In this document: in pieces, positions 33,477-42,751 of the stretch
How the letters are laid out: the number at the start of each line of letters is the position of its first letter
Numbering within the stretch: the stretch's first letter is position 1
From: PALSA-1196 sp036833805
GTDB taxonomy: Bacteria; Pseudomonadota; Gammaproteobacteria; Steroidobacterales; Steroidobacteraceae
NCBI GenBank assembly: GCA_036833805.1
Contig: DAITPA010000011.1
Span: forward strand, 1-42,781
Direction of reading: 5' to 3'
Length of the DNA stretch: 42,781 nt
Program-made: the position numbers and the translations under genes
Notes under the pieces: generated by a model
Told to the model about the DNA's origin: nothing
The model's database searches: none
The model's input: the letters and a program-made list of their open reading frames with translations, nothing else

Positions 33477-34812
33477 CGAACTCTTCAGCACTCGTCGGGT
33501 GAATCGCGACGGTATCGTCAAAATCGCGTTTGCGCACTCCCCTGCGCAGCGCGACAGCAAAGCCCTGCAACATCTCGTCCGCTCCCGGTCCAATCACGTG
33601 CAGCCCGACGATGCGCTCGTCCGCGCCAACGGTGACGAGCTTCATGTGGGTGTGCGGCTTGCGGGTCGTCATCGCGTAGTAAAGCGGCACGAAGGTTGAC
33701 GTGTAGACCTTCACATCCTGCCCGTGCCGGGCCCGCGCCTGCATCTCTGACAGGCCGACCGCGCCGATCGGCGGATGACCAAATATCACCGTGGGCACGA
33801 TGTCGTAATCGAGCCGCCGCCCGTGTTGGCCGCCAAAGAGCCGATCTGCCAAGCGCCGCCCCGCCGCAATCGCAACCGGAGTGAGCGGTATGCGCCCCGT
33901 CACATCACCGACCGCGTAGATCCCGGCAGCGTTCGTCGCCTGAAAGTCGTCGGTTGCAATGAACCCAGCGGGGCTTAAGTGCACTCCGGCTCGCTCGAGC
34001 GCCAGATCCTCCACATTGGGCACGCGCCCCACCGCCCAGATCACGCTGTCGAGCGGCCCCAAACGTCGGCCGTCGTGCAGTTCGAACTCCAAACATCCAT
34101 CGGGGCGACGCGCCAGCGCTGCACCGCGACAGCTGGATTCGATGTCGACGCCAGCCTCACGCAGCATCAGCAGTGCCGTCTGCCCCAAGAGCGCATCGAA
34201 CTGTTTGAGCACTTCCTGGCCACGGATGACCAGCGCGACCTTCGAGCCCAATCCGGCAAGAATGCCGGCAAGCTCAACCGCGATGTAGCCGCTGCCCGCC
34301 ACCGCCACCCGTTCGGGACGCGCCGTAAGGTCGAAAAAGCCATCCGAGGTGATGCCGAGCGGCGCCCCGGGGATCGTGGGCCAGACGGGTCTGCCGCCGG
34401 TTGCGATGACGATGTGCGGCGCGCCCAATGTGCGCCCCGCAGCATGAATGTGTTCGGGGCCGATGAAGCTTCCATGAGCCTCAATGTGCGCGATTTTTTT
34501 ACTCGCAAGATTGCGCGCGTAAAAGCCGTTTAGGCGCGCTACGTAGGCATCGCGCTTCGCCTTCAGCGATGCCCAGTCATGCCCCGTCGGAGTCGGCCGG
34601 AAAGCGTAGTCGACGCCATCGTCCAGGGTCGCGCGGATCTCCGAGGCGTTCCACATGATCTTCTTCGGAACACAGCCGACGTTTACGCAGGTGCCGCCAA
34701 GGCGGCCCGGCTCGACGAGCGCCACGCGCGCGCCGTATTCGGCGGCCCGCTGCGCGCAGGCAAGGCCGCCGCTGCCACCGCCGACCACCAGAAGATCGAA
34801 TTGCTCCACCAT
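33463..34812 (-). CDS. gor: Glutathione-disulfide reductase
   Basis: This is a protein of 449 residues from ATG 34812. The FAD-binding fold DLLVVGGGSGGLACAQRAA, the redox-active disulfide Cys42/Cys47 in GGTCVNVGCVPKK, and the NADPH fold VAVAGSGYIAVELAGILAGLG are seen. The second FAD motif IYAVGDVTGRIPLTPVAI and the C-terminal dimer segment with His438 and Glu (HPTSAEEFVTMR) complete the enzyme. It reduces glutathione disulfide with NADPH, and the pnt transhydrogenase could supply that NADPH. The intergenic space to prlC (divergent) is 125 bases and must hold both promoters. Confidence 0.93.
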   Translation of the reverse strand: MVEQFDLLVVGGGSGGLACAQRAAEYGARVALVEPGRLGGTCVNVGCVPKKIMWNASEIRATLDDGVDYAFRPTPTGHDWASLKAKRDAYVARLNGFYARNLASKKIAHIEAHGSFIGPEHIHAAGRTLGAPHIVIATGGRPVWPTIPGAPLGITSDGFFDLTARPERVAVAGSGYIAVELAGILAGLGSKVALVIRGQEVLKQFDALLGQTALLMLREAGVDIESSCRGAALARRPDGCLEFELHDGRRLGPLDSVIWAVGRVPNVEDLALERAGVHLSPAGFIATDDFQATNAAGIYAVGDVTGRIPLTPVAIAAGRRLADRLFGGQHGRRLDYDIVPTVIFGHPPIGAVGLSEMQARARHGQDVKVYTSTFVPLYYAMTTRKPHTHMKLVTVGADERIVGLHVIGPGADEMLQGFAVALRRGVRKRDFDDTVAIHPTSAEEFVTMR

Positions 34813-34937
34813 GTACGCCGTCCGCGAAGCCGTTTGGACTGCGGATGTTACATGGCTTCTGTTGCGGCTCCGTGCCGCGCGCAAGCGCGCGCTGCCGGGA
34901 GGCTTTAGAATGCGCCCCTCAAAAGGTGGCTCAAACG

Positions 34938-36974
34938 ATGCAAAACCCACTGCTCGCCGAGACGACTCTGCCTGCGTTCACCAGCATACGTCCGGAGCAC
35001 GTGGAGCCGGCGATACGGGAACTCCTTGCGCTGAACCGTGCCCGTATCGAGGAGCTCGCGCGGCTTTCCGAGCCGAGCTTCGCAACCCTCGTTGAGCCGC
35101 TCGAGGAGTTGGATCACCACCTCTCGCGCACCTGGTCACCGGTAAGCCATTTGAATGCGGTCGTGAACAGCGAACCCCTACGCGCAAGCTACAACGCCTG
35201 TCTGCCGCTGTTGTCCGCCTATCACACCGACGTCGCGCAGAATGAAGCGCTGCACAGGGCCTACCGTGCGATCAGCGAGCGCGAGCAGCATGTCCTGGGC
35301 CCGGTCGAGCGCCGCGTCGTCGAGCACACGCTGCGCGATTTTCATTTGGCGGGCGTTGGCCTTGATGTGGAGCGCAAACAGCGCTTCAAGACTGTCCTGC
35401 TCGAGCTCTCGCAACTGCAGGCGAAGTTCGAGGAAAATGTCCTGGATGCGACCAACGCCTGGAGCCACCACATCACCGATGCGGCGGAGCTCGCCGGCGT
35501 CAATGGGACGATCGTGGAGCAGGCGCGCCGCCGCGCGCACGCCGAGCGGCTCGAGGGTTGGGTGCTGACACTCGACCAACCGACTTACGTCGCGGTGGTG
35601 ACCGATGCCGAATCGCAGAACCTGCGGCGCGCATTCTATGAAGCATGGAGCACGCGCGCCTCGGATCAGGGCCCGCACGCCGGCCGCTGGGACAACTCCC
35701 CGGTCATGGAGAATATCTTGAGGCACCGTCACGAGGCCGCGCAGCTTTTGGGCTTCAAGAGCTACGCTGAATACGCCCTCGCCAAACGCATGGCACGCAG
35801 TGTCGAGGAGGTCCTGGAATTTCTGCAGGAGCTTGCGCAGACCGCACGCGCTTCCGCCGAGCGCGAATTTGCGGAGCTTGCGGCCTTTGCCGGCCGCCCA
35901 TTGAATGCGTGGGACGTCGGCTTCTATGCCGAACGGCTGCAGAGAAGTCGCTACGCGGTGTCGCAGGAGGAGCTGCGGCCTTACTTCTGCCTGCCGCGGG
36001 TGCTCGCCGGGCTCTTCGAGGTCGCCGAGCGGCTCTTTGACGTACGCATCCGTGCACGTGAGGGGGTCGCACTATGGCATCCCGACGTGCGCTTCTTCGA
36101 GATCACCGACGCGGCGGGCCATGCGCTCGGTAGTTTCTATCTCGATGCCTATGCGCGCGCCAACAAGCGCAGCGGCGCCTGGATGGACGAATGTGTCGGC
36201 AGGAAACGTCTCGCGGCGAGCGCAAGCCTGCCGGTCGCCTATCTCGTGTGCAATTTCCTGCCGCCGAGTGACTCGCAGCCCGCTCTCCTGACTCATGATG
36301 ATGTATTGACGCTGTTCCATGAGTTCGGTCACGGCCTGCATCATCTTCTGACGCGGGTCGATTACCCGAGTCTCGCCGGCATCAATGGTGTCGCCTGGGA
36401 CGCGGTTGAGCTGCCCAGCCAGTTCTTCGAGAACTACGCCTGGCAGCCGGATGTTCTGCAGCGCATTTCAAACCACGTCGAAACTGGCGCGGCCCTGCCG
36501 GCACAATTGCAAGCGCGACTGATTCAGACGCGCAGCTTTGAGGCCGGCCTGCAGATGGTGCGGCAACTCGAATTCTCGCTGTTCGACTTCAAGCTGCATG
36601 CGGGCTACGACCCTGCGTTGGGCGGGCGCATCGCCCAAGTCCTGGCCACCGTGCGCGCGGCCGTCAGCGTCACCCCAATTCCAGAGTGGAATCGCTTTGC
36701 ACACAGCTTCGGGCACGTGTTTGCCGGCGGCTACGCCGCAGGCTATTACGGCTACAAGTGGGCTGAGGTGCTCGCTGCCGACGCCTTCGGTGCATTTGAG
36801 GAGCAGGGTGTATTTGACCGCGCCACCGCGCAGCGTTTCCTCGATGCGATCCTCGCCCGCGGCGGCAGCCGCGACGCGCTTGATGGGTTCATCGAATTTC
36901 GCGGCCGGCGGCCCGATGTGCGCGCGCTGCTCAGGCAAAACGGCATCGAGCCTTCCGCCGACATTGCCGCATGA
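34938..36974 (+). CDS. prlC: Oligopeptidase A (M3 metallopeptidase)
   Basis: This is a protein of 678 residues from ATG 34938 (MQNPLLAETTLPAFTSIRPEHVEPAI), the expected length. The zinc site is HEFGHGLHH (His461, Glu462, His465), with the third ligand Glu in the segment GVAWDAVELPSQFFENY. Other family marks are FYLDAYARANKRSGAW and the C-terminal YYGYKWAEVLAADAFGAFEEQG. It cleaves short peptides, including signal-peptide remnants, in the cytoplasm. The stop overlaps the next start as ATGA. Confidence 0.96.
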   Translation: MQNPLLAETTLPAFTSIRPEHVEPAIRELLALNRARIEELARLSEPSFATLVEPLEELDHHLSRTWSPVSHLNAVVNSEPLRASYNACLPLLSAYHTDVAQNEALHRAYRAISEREQHVLGPVERRVVEHTLRDFHLAGVGLDVERKQRFKTVLLELSQLQAKFEENVLDATNAWSHHITDAAELAGVNGTIVEQARRRAHAERLEGWVLTLDQPTYVAVVTDAESQNLRRAFYEAWSTRASDQGPHAGRWDNSPVMENILRHRHEAAQLLGFKSYAEYALAKRMARSVEEVLEFLQELAQTARASAEREFAELAAFAGRPLNAWDVGFYAERLQRSRYAVSQEELRPYFCLPRVLAGLFEVAERLFDVRIRAREGVALWHPDVRFFEITDAAGHALGSFYLDAYARANKRSGAWMDECVGRKRLAASASLPVAYLVCNFLPPSDSQPALLTHDDVLTLFHEFGHGLHHLLTRVDYPSLAGINGVAWDAVELPSQFFENYAWQPDVLQRISNHVETGAALPAQLQARLIQTRSFEAGLQMVRQLEFSLFDFKLHAGYDPALGGRIAQVLATVRAAVSVTPIPEWNRFAHSFGHVFAGGYAAGYYGYKWAEVLAADAFGAFEEQGVFDRATAQRFLDAILARGGSRDALDGFIEFRGRRPDVRALLRQNGIEPSADIAA

Positions 36975-37519
36975 AGAGGCCTGTGTGCGTCGCGGGCGCA
37001 CTCGCCGGCGCATTCCTCTGTGCGGGCGCGCACGCCGAAACGCTCTATGTCATCGACCAGCTCATCGTCAGCGTGAGCTCTACTGCAGATGACACGGGGG
37101 AGCGCATCGCCTCTGTTCATAGCGGCGACAGCGTGCAGGTGTTCGAGCGTCACGACGCCTACGCGCACGTGCGGCTCTCATCCGGCACAGAAGGATGGGT
37201 GAAGTCTTCGTACCTGTCGCCGGAGCTGCCGCTGCAACAGAGGCTCGCGACACAGGTGCAGGAGCTCGAACGGCTCAAACAGGAGGTTGCCCGCCTGCAG
37301 GGCGAAGCGGGCGCGGCGCGGGTCGCGGCTCCCGTTGCGCGCCCGCTGCCAAGCGATCCGCCCGCCACACTCACCGATCAGCGCCCGCAGAGTGCGCATT
37401 TGATTTGGCAGTGGGCGCTCGGCTCCTCGATGGTTGCGCTCATGGCCGGTTTTGCGCTCGGCTGGCGCATGCTCGACCGGCGCATCCGCCGCAAGTACGG
37501 CGGCCTGCGCATCTACTGA
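36971..37519 (+). CDS. SH3-domain membrane protein (TIGR04211/YgiM-like)
   Basis: This is a protein of 182 residues coupled to prlC by ATGA. The signal peptide (MKRPVCVAGALAGAFLCAGAHA) is followed by a bacterial SH3 domain (LIVSVSSTADDTGERIASVHSGDSVQVFER, then HVRLSSGTEGWVKSSYL). A coiled coil (about residues 90-116, LATQVQELERLKQEVARLQ) and a C-terminal membrane span near 143-164 (WALGSSMVALMAGFALGWRML) with a basic end complete it. This is the layout of YgiM-like proteins, anchored in the inner membrane with the SH3 part outside. The role is not defined. The next gene starts within its stop (TGATG). Confidence 0.88.
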   Translation: MKRPVCVAGALAGAFLCAGAHAETLYVIDQLIVSVSSTADDTGERIASVHSGDSVQVFERHDAYAHVRLSSGTEGWVKSSYLSPELPLQQRLATQVQELERLKQEVARLQGEAGAARVAAPVARPLPSDPPATLTDQRPQSAHLIWQWALGSSMVALMAGFALGWRMLDRRIRRKYGGLRIY

Positions 37520-38277
37520 TGGCCGTGCGCGTCGCCACCTGGAACGTCAACTCGCTGCGCGTGCGGCTGCCGCATGTGCTCGCGTGGCTCGCGCGCTGCC
37601 CAGTCGATGTGCTGGCGCTGCAGGAGACGAAACTCACCGACCCTGACTTTCCGCATAGCGAGCTTGCCGCGCACGGCTATCACTCGATCGCAAGCGGCCA
37701 GAAGACTTACAACGGCGTCGCGCTCCTGTCGCGCTCGCCGTGCGCAGCCGTCGTGACGAACATCCCGGAGCTCGACGATGCGCCGCGCCGGGTCCTGGCG
37801 GCGACAACAAACGGGCTTCGGGTCGTGAACCTGTATGTGCCGAACGGCCAGTCCGTCGGCTCCAATAAATACGAATACAAGCTGCGTTGGCTCGCCGCGC
37901 TCGCTGCGTGGCTGCGCATCGAAGCGCGCGACTATGAGCAACTCGTCGTCCTCGGCGACTTCAATATTGCGCCCGCGGATCGCGACGTGCACGAGCCGGC
38001 AAAATGGCTCGGCGCCGTGCACGTAAGCGAGCTGGAGCGCGCCGCGTTGCGCGGCCTCCTCAGCATCGGGCTCGTCGATGTGTTTCGGCTATTCGAGCAG
38101 CCGCCCGAGTCGTTCAGCTGGTGGGACTATCGCGGCTTTGCGTTCCGCCGCAATAACGGCCTGCGCATCGACCTGATACTGGCGGGCGCAGGGCTCGCCG
38201 CGCGCTGCACGTCAAGCTACATCGACCCGGAGCCGCGCCGCGCCGCGCCGAGCGGCCCTCGGATCACACCCCCGTGA
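37519..38277 (+). CDS. xthA: Exodeoxyribonuclease III, C-terminus frameshifted
   Basis: This is a frame of 252 residues, ATG coupled to the previous stop. It has the exonuclease III/AP endonuclease fold: TWNVNSLRVRLPHVLAWL, LQETKLTD with the metal-binding Glu, NLYVPNGQSVGSNKYEYKL, VLGDFNIAPADRDVH and NGLRIDLIL. The frame then loses the family ending and stops after GPRITPP. A neighbouring frame immediately gives ERPSDHTPVIATFDI followed by TAA at 38295-38297, which is the expected end with the catalytic SDH. One base missing in the GC repeat near 38232-38250 explains this. As written, the product lacks the catalytic His and would be inactive. The intact gene would run from 37519 to 38297. Confidence 0.9.
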   Translation: MAVRVATWNVNSLRVRLPHVLAWLARCPVDVLALQETKLTDPDFPHSELAAHGYHSIASGQKTYNGVALLSRSPCAAVVTNIPELDDAPRRVLAATTNGLRVVNLYVPNGQSVGSNKYEYKLRWLAALAAWLRIEARDYEQLVVLGDFNIAPADRDVHEPAKWLGAVHVSELERAALRGLLSIGLVDVFRLFEQPPESFSWWDYRGFAFRRNNGLRIDLILAGAGLAARCTSSYIDPEPRRAAPSGPRITPP

Positions 38278-38436
38278 TTGCAACTTTTGACATATAAGGG
38301 GGCGCAGTAAGTTGGCCGCGGCGCTTCAAAAACGAGAATTGTGGGCTACGTCGCTGGCCTTATTGGCACGCGCTGCCTAGACTTGAGAATGATACTGGGG
38401 CCAGGACCTGCCTTAAGCGGCGCACGAGCATAATAA

Positions 38437-39438
38437 ATGTCCAGCGCGCGACGCAGCGATTTCGATGTCAGCAATACCGTGCAGGTGAGCTCCGCAGCCG
38501 CGGTGCTGGCTGCCGTTGGGGCGTTGTACAGACCGACCTGGCCGGACACGTCTTTGCAGCCTCTCGAGGACGCTTTTGACCATTTCGAGGAACTGTTCGC
38601 CGGCCTGGTGCCCGGCTACTTCGGCGTCGATACGGTCTATCACGACCGCCAGCACACCCTCGACATCACACTCGCGCTCGCGCGCCTGATCGTAGGCTAC
38701 GAGCGCCAACAGCAACCCGACGCGCGCCTCGGCGGCGAACGCGCAATCGTTGGCGTCATCACGGGGCTGTTCCACGATGTCGGCTATCTGCGGCGCACGA
38801 ACGAGGCCGAATCCCGTAACGGCGCCGAGTTCACACGCACGCACGTGTCGCGCGGCGCGCGCTTCATCGCGGACTTTCTGCCGGTAGTCGGCCTTTCCGC
38901 ATGGGTGCCGGTGGCAACACAGATCGTGCACTTCACCGGCTACGAAGTGCCGTTCGCACAGATCAACGTCAGCGACCCGCGCGACGTCGCGCTTGGCCAC
39001 ATGCTCGGCACCGCCGACATGATTGCGCAGATGGCCGACCGCTGTTACCTCGAAAAATGCCGTGATCGGCTCTATGCCGAATTCGTGTTGGGCGGCGTGG
39101 CGCTGCCGATCGCCGCCAACGGCGGCCTGCAGGTCAAATACGCCTCGGGCGTCGATCTGCTGCGGCAAACGCCGGAATTTATCACCGAGGTCAGAAGCAA
39201 GCGGCTCGACGGCGAGTTTCATTCGGCGTACCGCTATGTGGAAGTCCTATTCGAGGGCCGCAACCCCTACATCGAATCGATCGACCGCAACGTCAACTAT
39301 CTGCGCCTAATCCTGCGCAGCGAAAACTGGGTTCTATTGCGGCGCAACCCGCCGATTTTTGCCGCTGTCGACGACCCAATGTCGACCACGCGGACTTTGC
39401 TGCTCGGTTACATCACGAAGGCGTGGGCCGGGATCTAA
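38437..39438 (+). CDS. HD-domain phosphohydrolase-like protein
   Basis: This is a protein of 333 residues from ATG 38437. A metal-binding HD domain is seen: YHDRQHTLDITLALARL (His69, His73) and LFHDVGYLRR (His113, Asp114), with further histidines in THVSRGARFIADFLP and QIVHFTGYEV. The spacing resembles cyclic-nucleotide phosphodiesterase folds more than dNTPases. No receiver or membrane segment is present. The C-terminal third is helical without a known domain. The substrate is unknown. It lies upstream of a GGDEF-EAL gene, though the M15 gene stands between them on the other strand. Its stop overlaps the convergent M15 stop by 4 bases. Confidence 0.8.
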   Translation: MSSARRSDFDVSNTVQVSSAAAVLAAVGALYRPTWPDTSLQPLEDAFDHFEELFAGLVPGYFGVDTVYHDRQHTLDITLALARLIVGYERQQQPDARLGGERAIVGVITGLFHDVGYLRRTNEAESRNGAEFTRTHVSRGARFIADFLPVVGLSAWVPVATQIVHFTGYEVPFAQINVSDPRDVALGHMLGTADMIAQMADRCYLEKCRDRLYAEFVLGGVALPIAANGGLQVKYASGVDLLRQTPEFITEVRSKRLDGEFHSAYRYVEVLFEGRNPYIESIDRNVNYLRLILRSENWVLLRRNPPIFAAVDDPMSTTRTLLLGYITKAWAGI

Positions 39439-40118
39439 CGCGCCGGCGGATCGATGTCCGTCACGTAGCGCGCGTAGATCTCCGGCAGGCGCGTGCGGAC
39501 CACTTCGCTGCCGAGCATGCGACTGTCGTGGAGAGCCGTGCCCAGCACTTCAAGCGTGAGCGCCTCGAGCGCAGGCCCGGCAAGAGGCGCGAAGCTCAAA
39601 TGCCAGGGTTCCGGCTGCACCCCCGGCCGCGGGCTCGTATAGGGCCTGAAAAAACCGAAGCGCGGCATGTTGGCCACGAGCCACGCGTCAAGGCGCCGGA
39701 ACGGGCCGCTGCCGGCAAATTCCGCCGGCACCAGTTGCGGCTGATAGTCGCGCGCAATCGCGGCGCGATCGATGACATCCACATCCGTGCCCCAATGATG
39801 GCGGCTCGCGCCGGGAAGCGCGGACCAGGTGAGAATGGCCTCGATGAGATGAGGCTCATCGAGGCTTGTGTGCGCGAGCGGTCGGCCGTCGCGGTCAAGG
39901 AGCTGACGCGCGCCTTGATATTTGGCGTTCCAGATCGCCAGCTGGCGCTCAAAGTCGCGGAAGCTCGAGACGATCGCAAGCTCCATACCGGCGTCGCGCG
40001 CCGCAGCCTGCATTGCGAACAGCTGCTCGATCACCTCAACGTGCAGGGTACAGCCGAGCTCAGGGACCTCGCGAACATGGGTGCTGGCACGGCCGGTGAG
40101 CTCAAGGGAATTGAACAT
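39435..40118 (-). CDS. M15 family D-Ala-D-Ala carboxypeptidase-like protein
   Basis: This is a protein of 227 residues if it starts at ATG 40118 (MFNSLELTGRASTHV); AGGA lies just before it but very close, and a TTG at 40169 would add 17 residues. The zinc-peptidase motifs of the VanY/M15B type are present: SSFRDFERQLAIWNAK, SRHHWGTDVDVID (His107 and Asp114 as metal ligands) and EPWHLSF (His173). It should trim D-Ala from cell-wall peptides. No clear signal peptide is visible, so its access to the wall is unexplained. VanY-like enzymes of this type occur widely in gammaproteobacteria. Confidence 0.85.
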   Translation of the reverse strand: MFNSLELTGRASTHVREVPELGCTLHVEVIEQLFAMQAAARDAGMELAIVSSFRDFERQLAIWNAKYQGARQLLDRDGRPLAHTSLDEPHLIEAILTWSALPGASRHHWGTDVDVIDRAAIARDYQPQLVPAEFAGSGPFRRLDAWLVANMPRFGFFRPYTSPRPGVQPEPWHLSFAPLAGPALEALTLEVLGTALHDSRMLGSEVVRTRLPEIYARYVTDIDPPAR

Positions 40119-40222
40119 TTCCTGGCGGATTCTAGAGCAATGCAGGGCATCCGGCGTGCTACGCCGCAACGCAGTAGCCGAGGGGACCCCCCGCGCGTAA
40201 TATCGTAACGAACTATCCGGGG

Positions 40223-42751
40223 ATGACCGGCGCGCTCTCGATAAAGGCGCGCTGGCGGAACATGGTGAGTGCCATAAGCTTGAAGCTCAAATACGCGAGC
40301 GCCGCCTTTTTAGGCGTCGTGCTGGTGGCCCTGTTTGTTGTCGCCTTCCTCGTCTGGCAGCACCGCGCGGACACACAACAGCAGAGCAGCCTCGCAAGCG
40401 GCTTCGCCCGTCAGGGCGTCGGGCTTGAGCTGCAGGAGCGCGCACAGGCCTCGGCGCGTTATGTCGCCGACGCGACCGCTGCTGCCGTTGCAAGCGCCGA
40501 GCCTGCAGGCCTCTCGCGCCGTCTGCAACCCTTCCTCGATGACCCGACGGTTGCCGCCATCACCGTGCGCGACAGCACCGGCGCAGTGCTCTTCCAGTGG
40601 CATGGGCCGGCGCCCACGGCGCCGACGCTTGAGCGAGAGGCGGTCGAGCCGATCCGCGCGATGGTTGCAAGTATCCCGGGCGCCGCGACCCCGAAGACCC
40701 TCGGAGAAGCGCGCGTGGTCTTGAAGCAGGCCGCCCCGCAGCACAACACCGCCGTCTCCCGGGGCCTCGCCGATGCGAGCGAGGCAGAATTCAGTCGCAC
40801 GATTTATCTTGCGCTCGCGCTCGCCGCGCTTGGCGGAACGGTGGCGGCGCTGTTCGGCTGGCGGGCGGGCAGCAGGATCGAAGGCCCGATTGGCGCGCTT
40901 ATCAAGAGCGCCGACCGCATCGCCCAGGGCGACTACACCCGACCCCTCGATGTGCTGCGGCGCGACGATCTGGGCGAGTTGCAGCACGCACTCGAGCGCA
41001 TGCGCGCCAAACTGCGGCAGACGACGATCAACAAGGACTATCTGTACAGCGTACTCAACAGCATGACGGATGCTGTGTTTGTGACCTCGCCGGACGGCGT
41101 CATTAAAATGGCGAACTCCGCGTCGCGCCGGCTTCTGGGCTTCAGCGAAGAGGAGCTCCTCGGCAAAGGCATTGTCGCGGTGCTCGATGAGCGCGAGCGT
41201 CAGGGATTTGATCTGCAGCAGGCGGCGCAGGAAACCCGCGAAACGGTACTGCGGACCCGCAACGGCCAGACGATCCCCGCATCGTTCACCGGTTCGCAGA
41301 TCGCCAGCGATGATCCGCAGTTCCAGGGATGCATCTTCGTCGCCCGCAACATCACGGATCGAAAGCGTGCCGAACGCCGCATTCGCTATCTCGCCCGCTA
41401 TGACGCGCTCACGAAGCTGCCAAACCGCATGCAGTTCCACCACCTCCTGCAGCAGGCGATCGCGCGCGGCATGCGCAGCGGCCATGTAGTGGCGCTCCTG
41501 TATCTCGACATGGACCGTTTCAAAGAGGTGAACGATACCTTCGGCCACGATTGCGGCGATCGGCTGCTCGAGATTCTCTCCGAGCGCATGCCGCGCGTAC
41601 TGCCGAAGGACACGACTCTCGGCCGCCTCGCGGGCGATGAGTTCGCGCTGTTCGTCGACGGCTTGCCGGCGGATGTGGATAATCGCGGCCCGATAGCGCA
41701 CCTCGCGCGCTCGATATTGACGGAGGTGAACCGCGCATTTCAATTGAACGAGCACGAGGTGTTCCTGACGGCGAGCATCGGCGTCGCGTTCTGTCCGCGC
41801 GATGCAGAAAACGTCATCGACCTCATCCGCAATGCGGACGCGGCGATGTACTACTCCAAGCAGAACGGCGGCAATACCTTTGCGTTCTATTCTCCGGAGA
41901 TGAATGCGGCGGCGGTTGAGCGGCTCATGTTGAAGAGCAAGCTGCGCCGCGCACTCGAGCGCGATGAGCTCGTGATTCGCTACCAGCCAAAGGTTGACCT
42001 TCGAAACGGCCGCATCATCGGCGCCGAGGCGCTGTTGCGCTGGCGCCTGCCGGGGCACGGCGACATCCCGCCCTCGCAGTTTATTCCGCTCGCCGAAGAA
42101 ACGAGCCTCATCCTCGACGTTGGCGAATGGGTATTGAACCGGGTATGCCGGGACTACCGCCAAATGCAGAACGAAGTGGCTGACCCGGGTCGCATCTCGC
42201 TCAACCTGTCGCTGAAGCAGCTGCGCCAGGCAAGCTTCATCCTGCGCTGCCGCTCGGTGTTCCGGAAGCACGGCGTCTCGCCTACCTCGTTTGAGCTTGA
42301 GATCACCGAGACGACTCTCATGGCCGACGCAGCGCGCACCGTGCGGCTCTTGGATGAGCTCTACGCGATGGGGTTGCATCTGTCGATCGACGACTTCGGC
42401 ACCGGCTACTCCTCACTCTCAGCTCTGCAGCAGTTCCCGATCGGCACGCTGAAGATCGACCAGTCCTTCGTACGCGACGTGAGCGACGATGCGGGCGACG
42501 CGACGATCGTGCGCACCATCATCGACATGGGGCGCAGTCTCGGCATGGAAGTCGTTGCGGAAGGCGTCGAATCGATCCGTCACCTTGAGTTCCTGCGCAA
42601 GCACAATTGCCATTACGGACAGGGAAAAATATTCGGCGAGCCCTGCACGGCCGAAGACCTGCTGGCACTCCTGAAACGCCAGGCCGCCGGCACGCTGCCG
42701 TTTGCCCATCTGCTGCCGCAGGCGGAAGGGCTCTCAAGCCGCAGCGCTTAG
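40223..42751 (+). CDS. Membrane PAS-GGDEF-EAL cyclic-di-GMP protein
   Basis: This is a protein of 842 residues; an ATG at 40262 could be the start instead. It has a membrane span at about 25-46, a periplasmic sensor region, a second span near 193-213, a HAMP segment (IEGPIGALIKSADRIAQGDY), a PAS domain (YSVLNSMTDAVFVTSPDGVI), then GGDEF and EAL domains. The cyclase signature reads AGDEF (residues 470-474), a variant that can still work. The phosphodiesterase part is complete: EALLRW (602-604 for EAL), SLNLSLKQL, ELEITETTLM, IDDFGTGYSSLSALQQFP, KIDQSFVRD, VAEGVES and YGQGKIFGEP. It probably breaks down cyclic di-GMP in response to an outside signal, possibly with cyclase activity as well. Nothing follows in the last 30 bases of the window. 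Confidence 0.93.
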   Translation: MTGALSIKARWRNMVSAISLKLKYASAAFLGVVLVALFVVAFLVWQHRADTQQQSSLASGFARQGVGLELQERAQASARYVADATAAAVASAEPAGLSRRLQPFLDDPTVAAITVRDSTGAVLFQWHGPAPTAPTLEREAVEPIRAMVASIPGAATPKTLGEARVVLKQAAPQHNTAVSRGLADASEAEFSRTIYLALALAALGGTVAALFGWRAGSRIEGPIGALIKSADRIAQGDYTRPLDVLRRDDLGELQHALERMRAKLRQTTINKDYLYSVLNSMTDAVFVTSPDGVIKMANSASRRLLGFSEEELLGKGIVAVLDERERQGFDLQQAAQETRETVLRTRNGQTIPASFTGSQIASDDPQFQGCIFVARNITDRKRAERRIRYLARYDALTKLPNRMQFHHLLQQAIARGMRSGHVVALLYLDMDRFKEVNDTFGHDCGDRLLEILSERMPRVLPKDTTLGRLAGDEFALFVDGLPADVDNRGPIAHLARSILTEVNRAFQLNEHEVFLTASIGVAFCPRDAENVIDLIRNADAAMYYSKQNGGNTFAFYSPEMNAAAVERLMLKSKLRRALERDELVIRYQPKVDLRNGRIIGAEALLRWRLPGHGDIPPSQFIPLAEETSLILDVGEWVLNRVCRDYRQMQNEVADPGRISLNLSLKQLRQASFILRCRSVFRKHGVSPTSFELEITETTLMADAARTVRLLDELYAMGLHLSIDDFGTGYSSLSALQQFPIGTLKIDQSFVRDVSDDAGDATIVRTIIDMGRSLGMEVVAEGVESIRHLEFLRKHNCHYGQGKIFGEPCTAEDLLALLKRQAAGTLPFAHLLPQAEGLSSRSA

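Noticed and set aside
40310..42379. Very long reverse-strand open frame opposite the GGDEF-EAL gene
   Set aside because: It is a codon-mirror of a GC-rich gene: no ribosome site, no domain, composition rich in Arg/His/Val, while the plus strand has clear motifs throughout.
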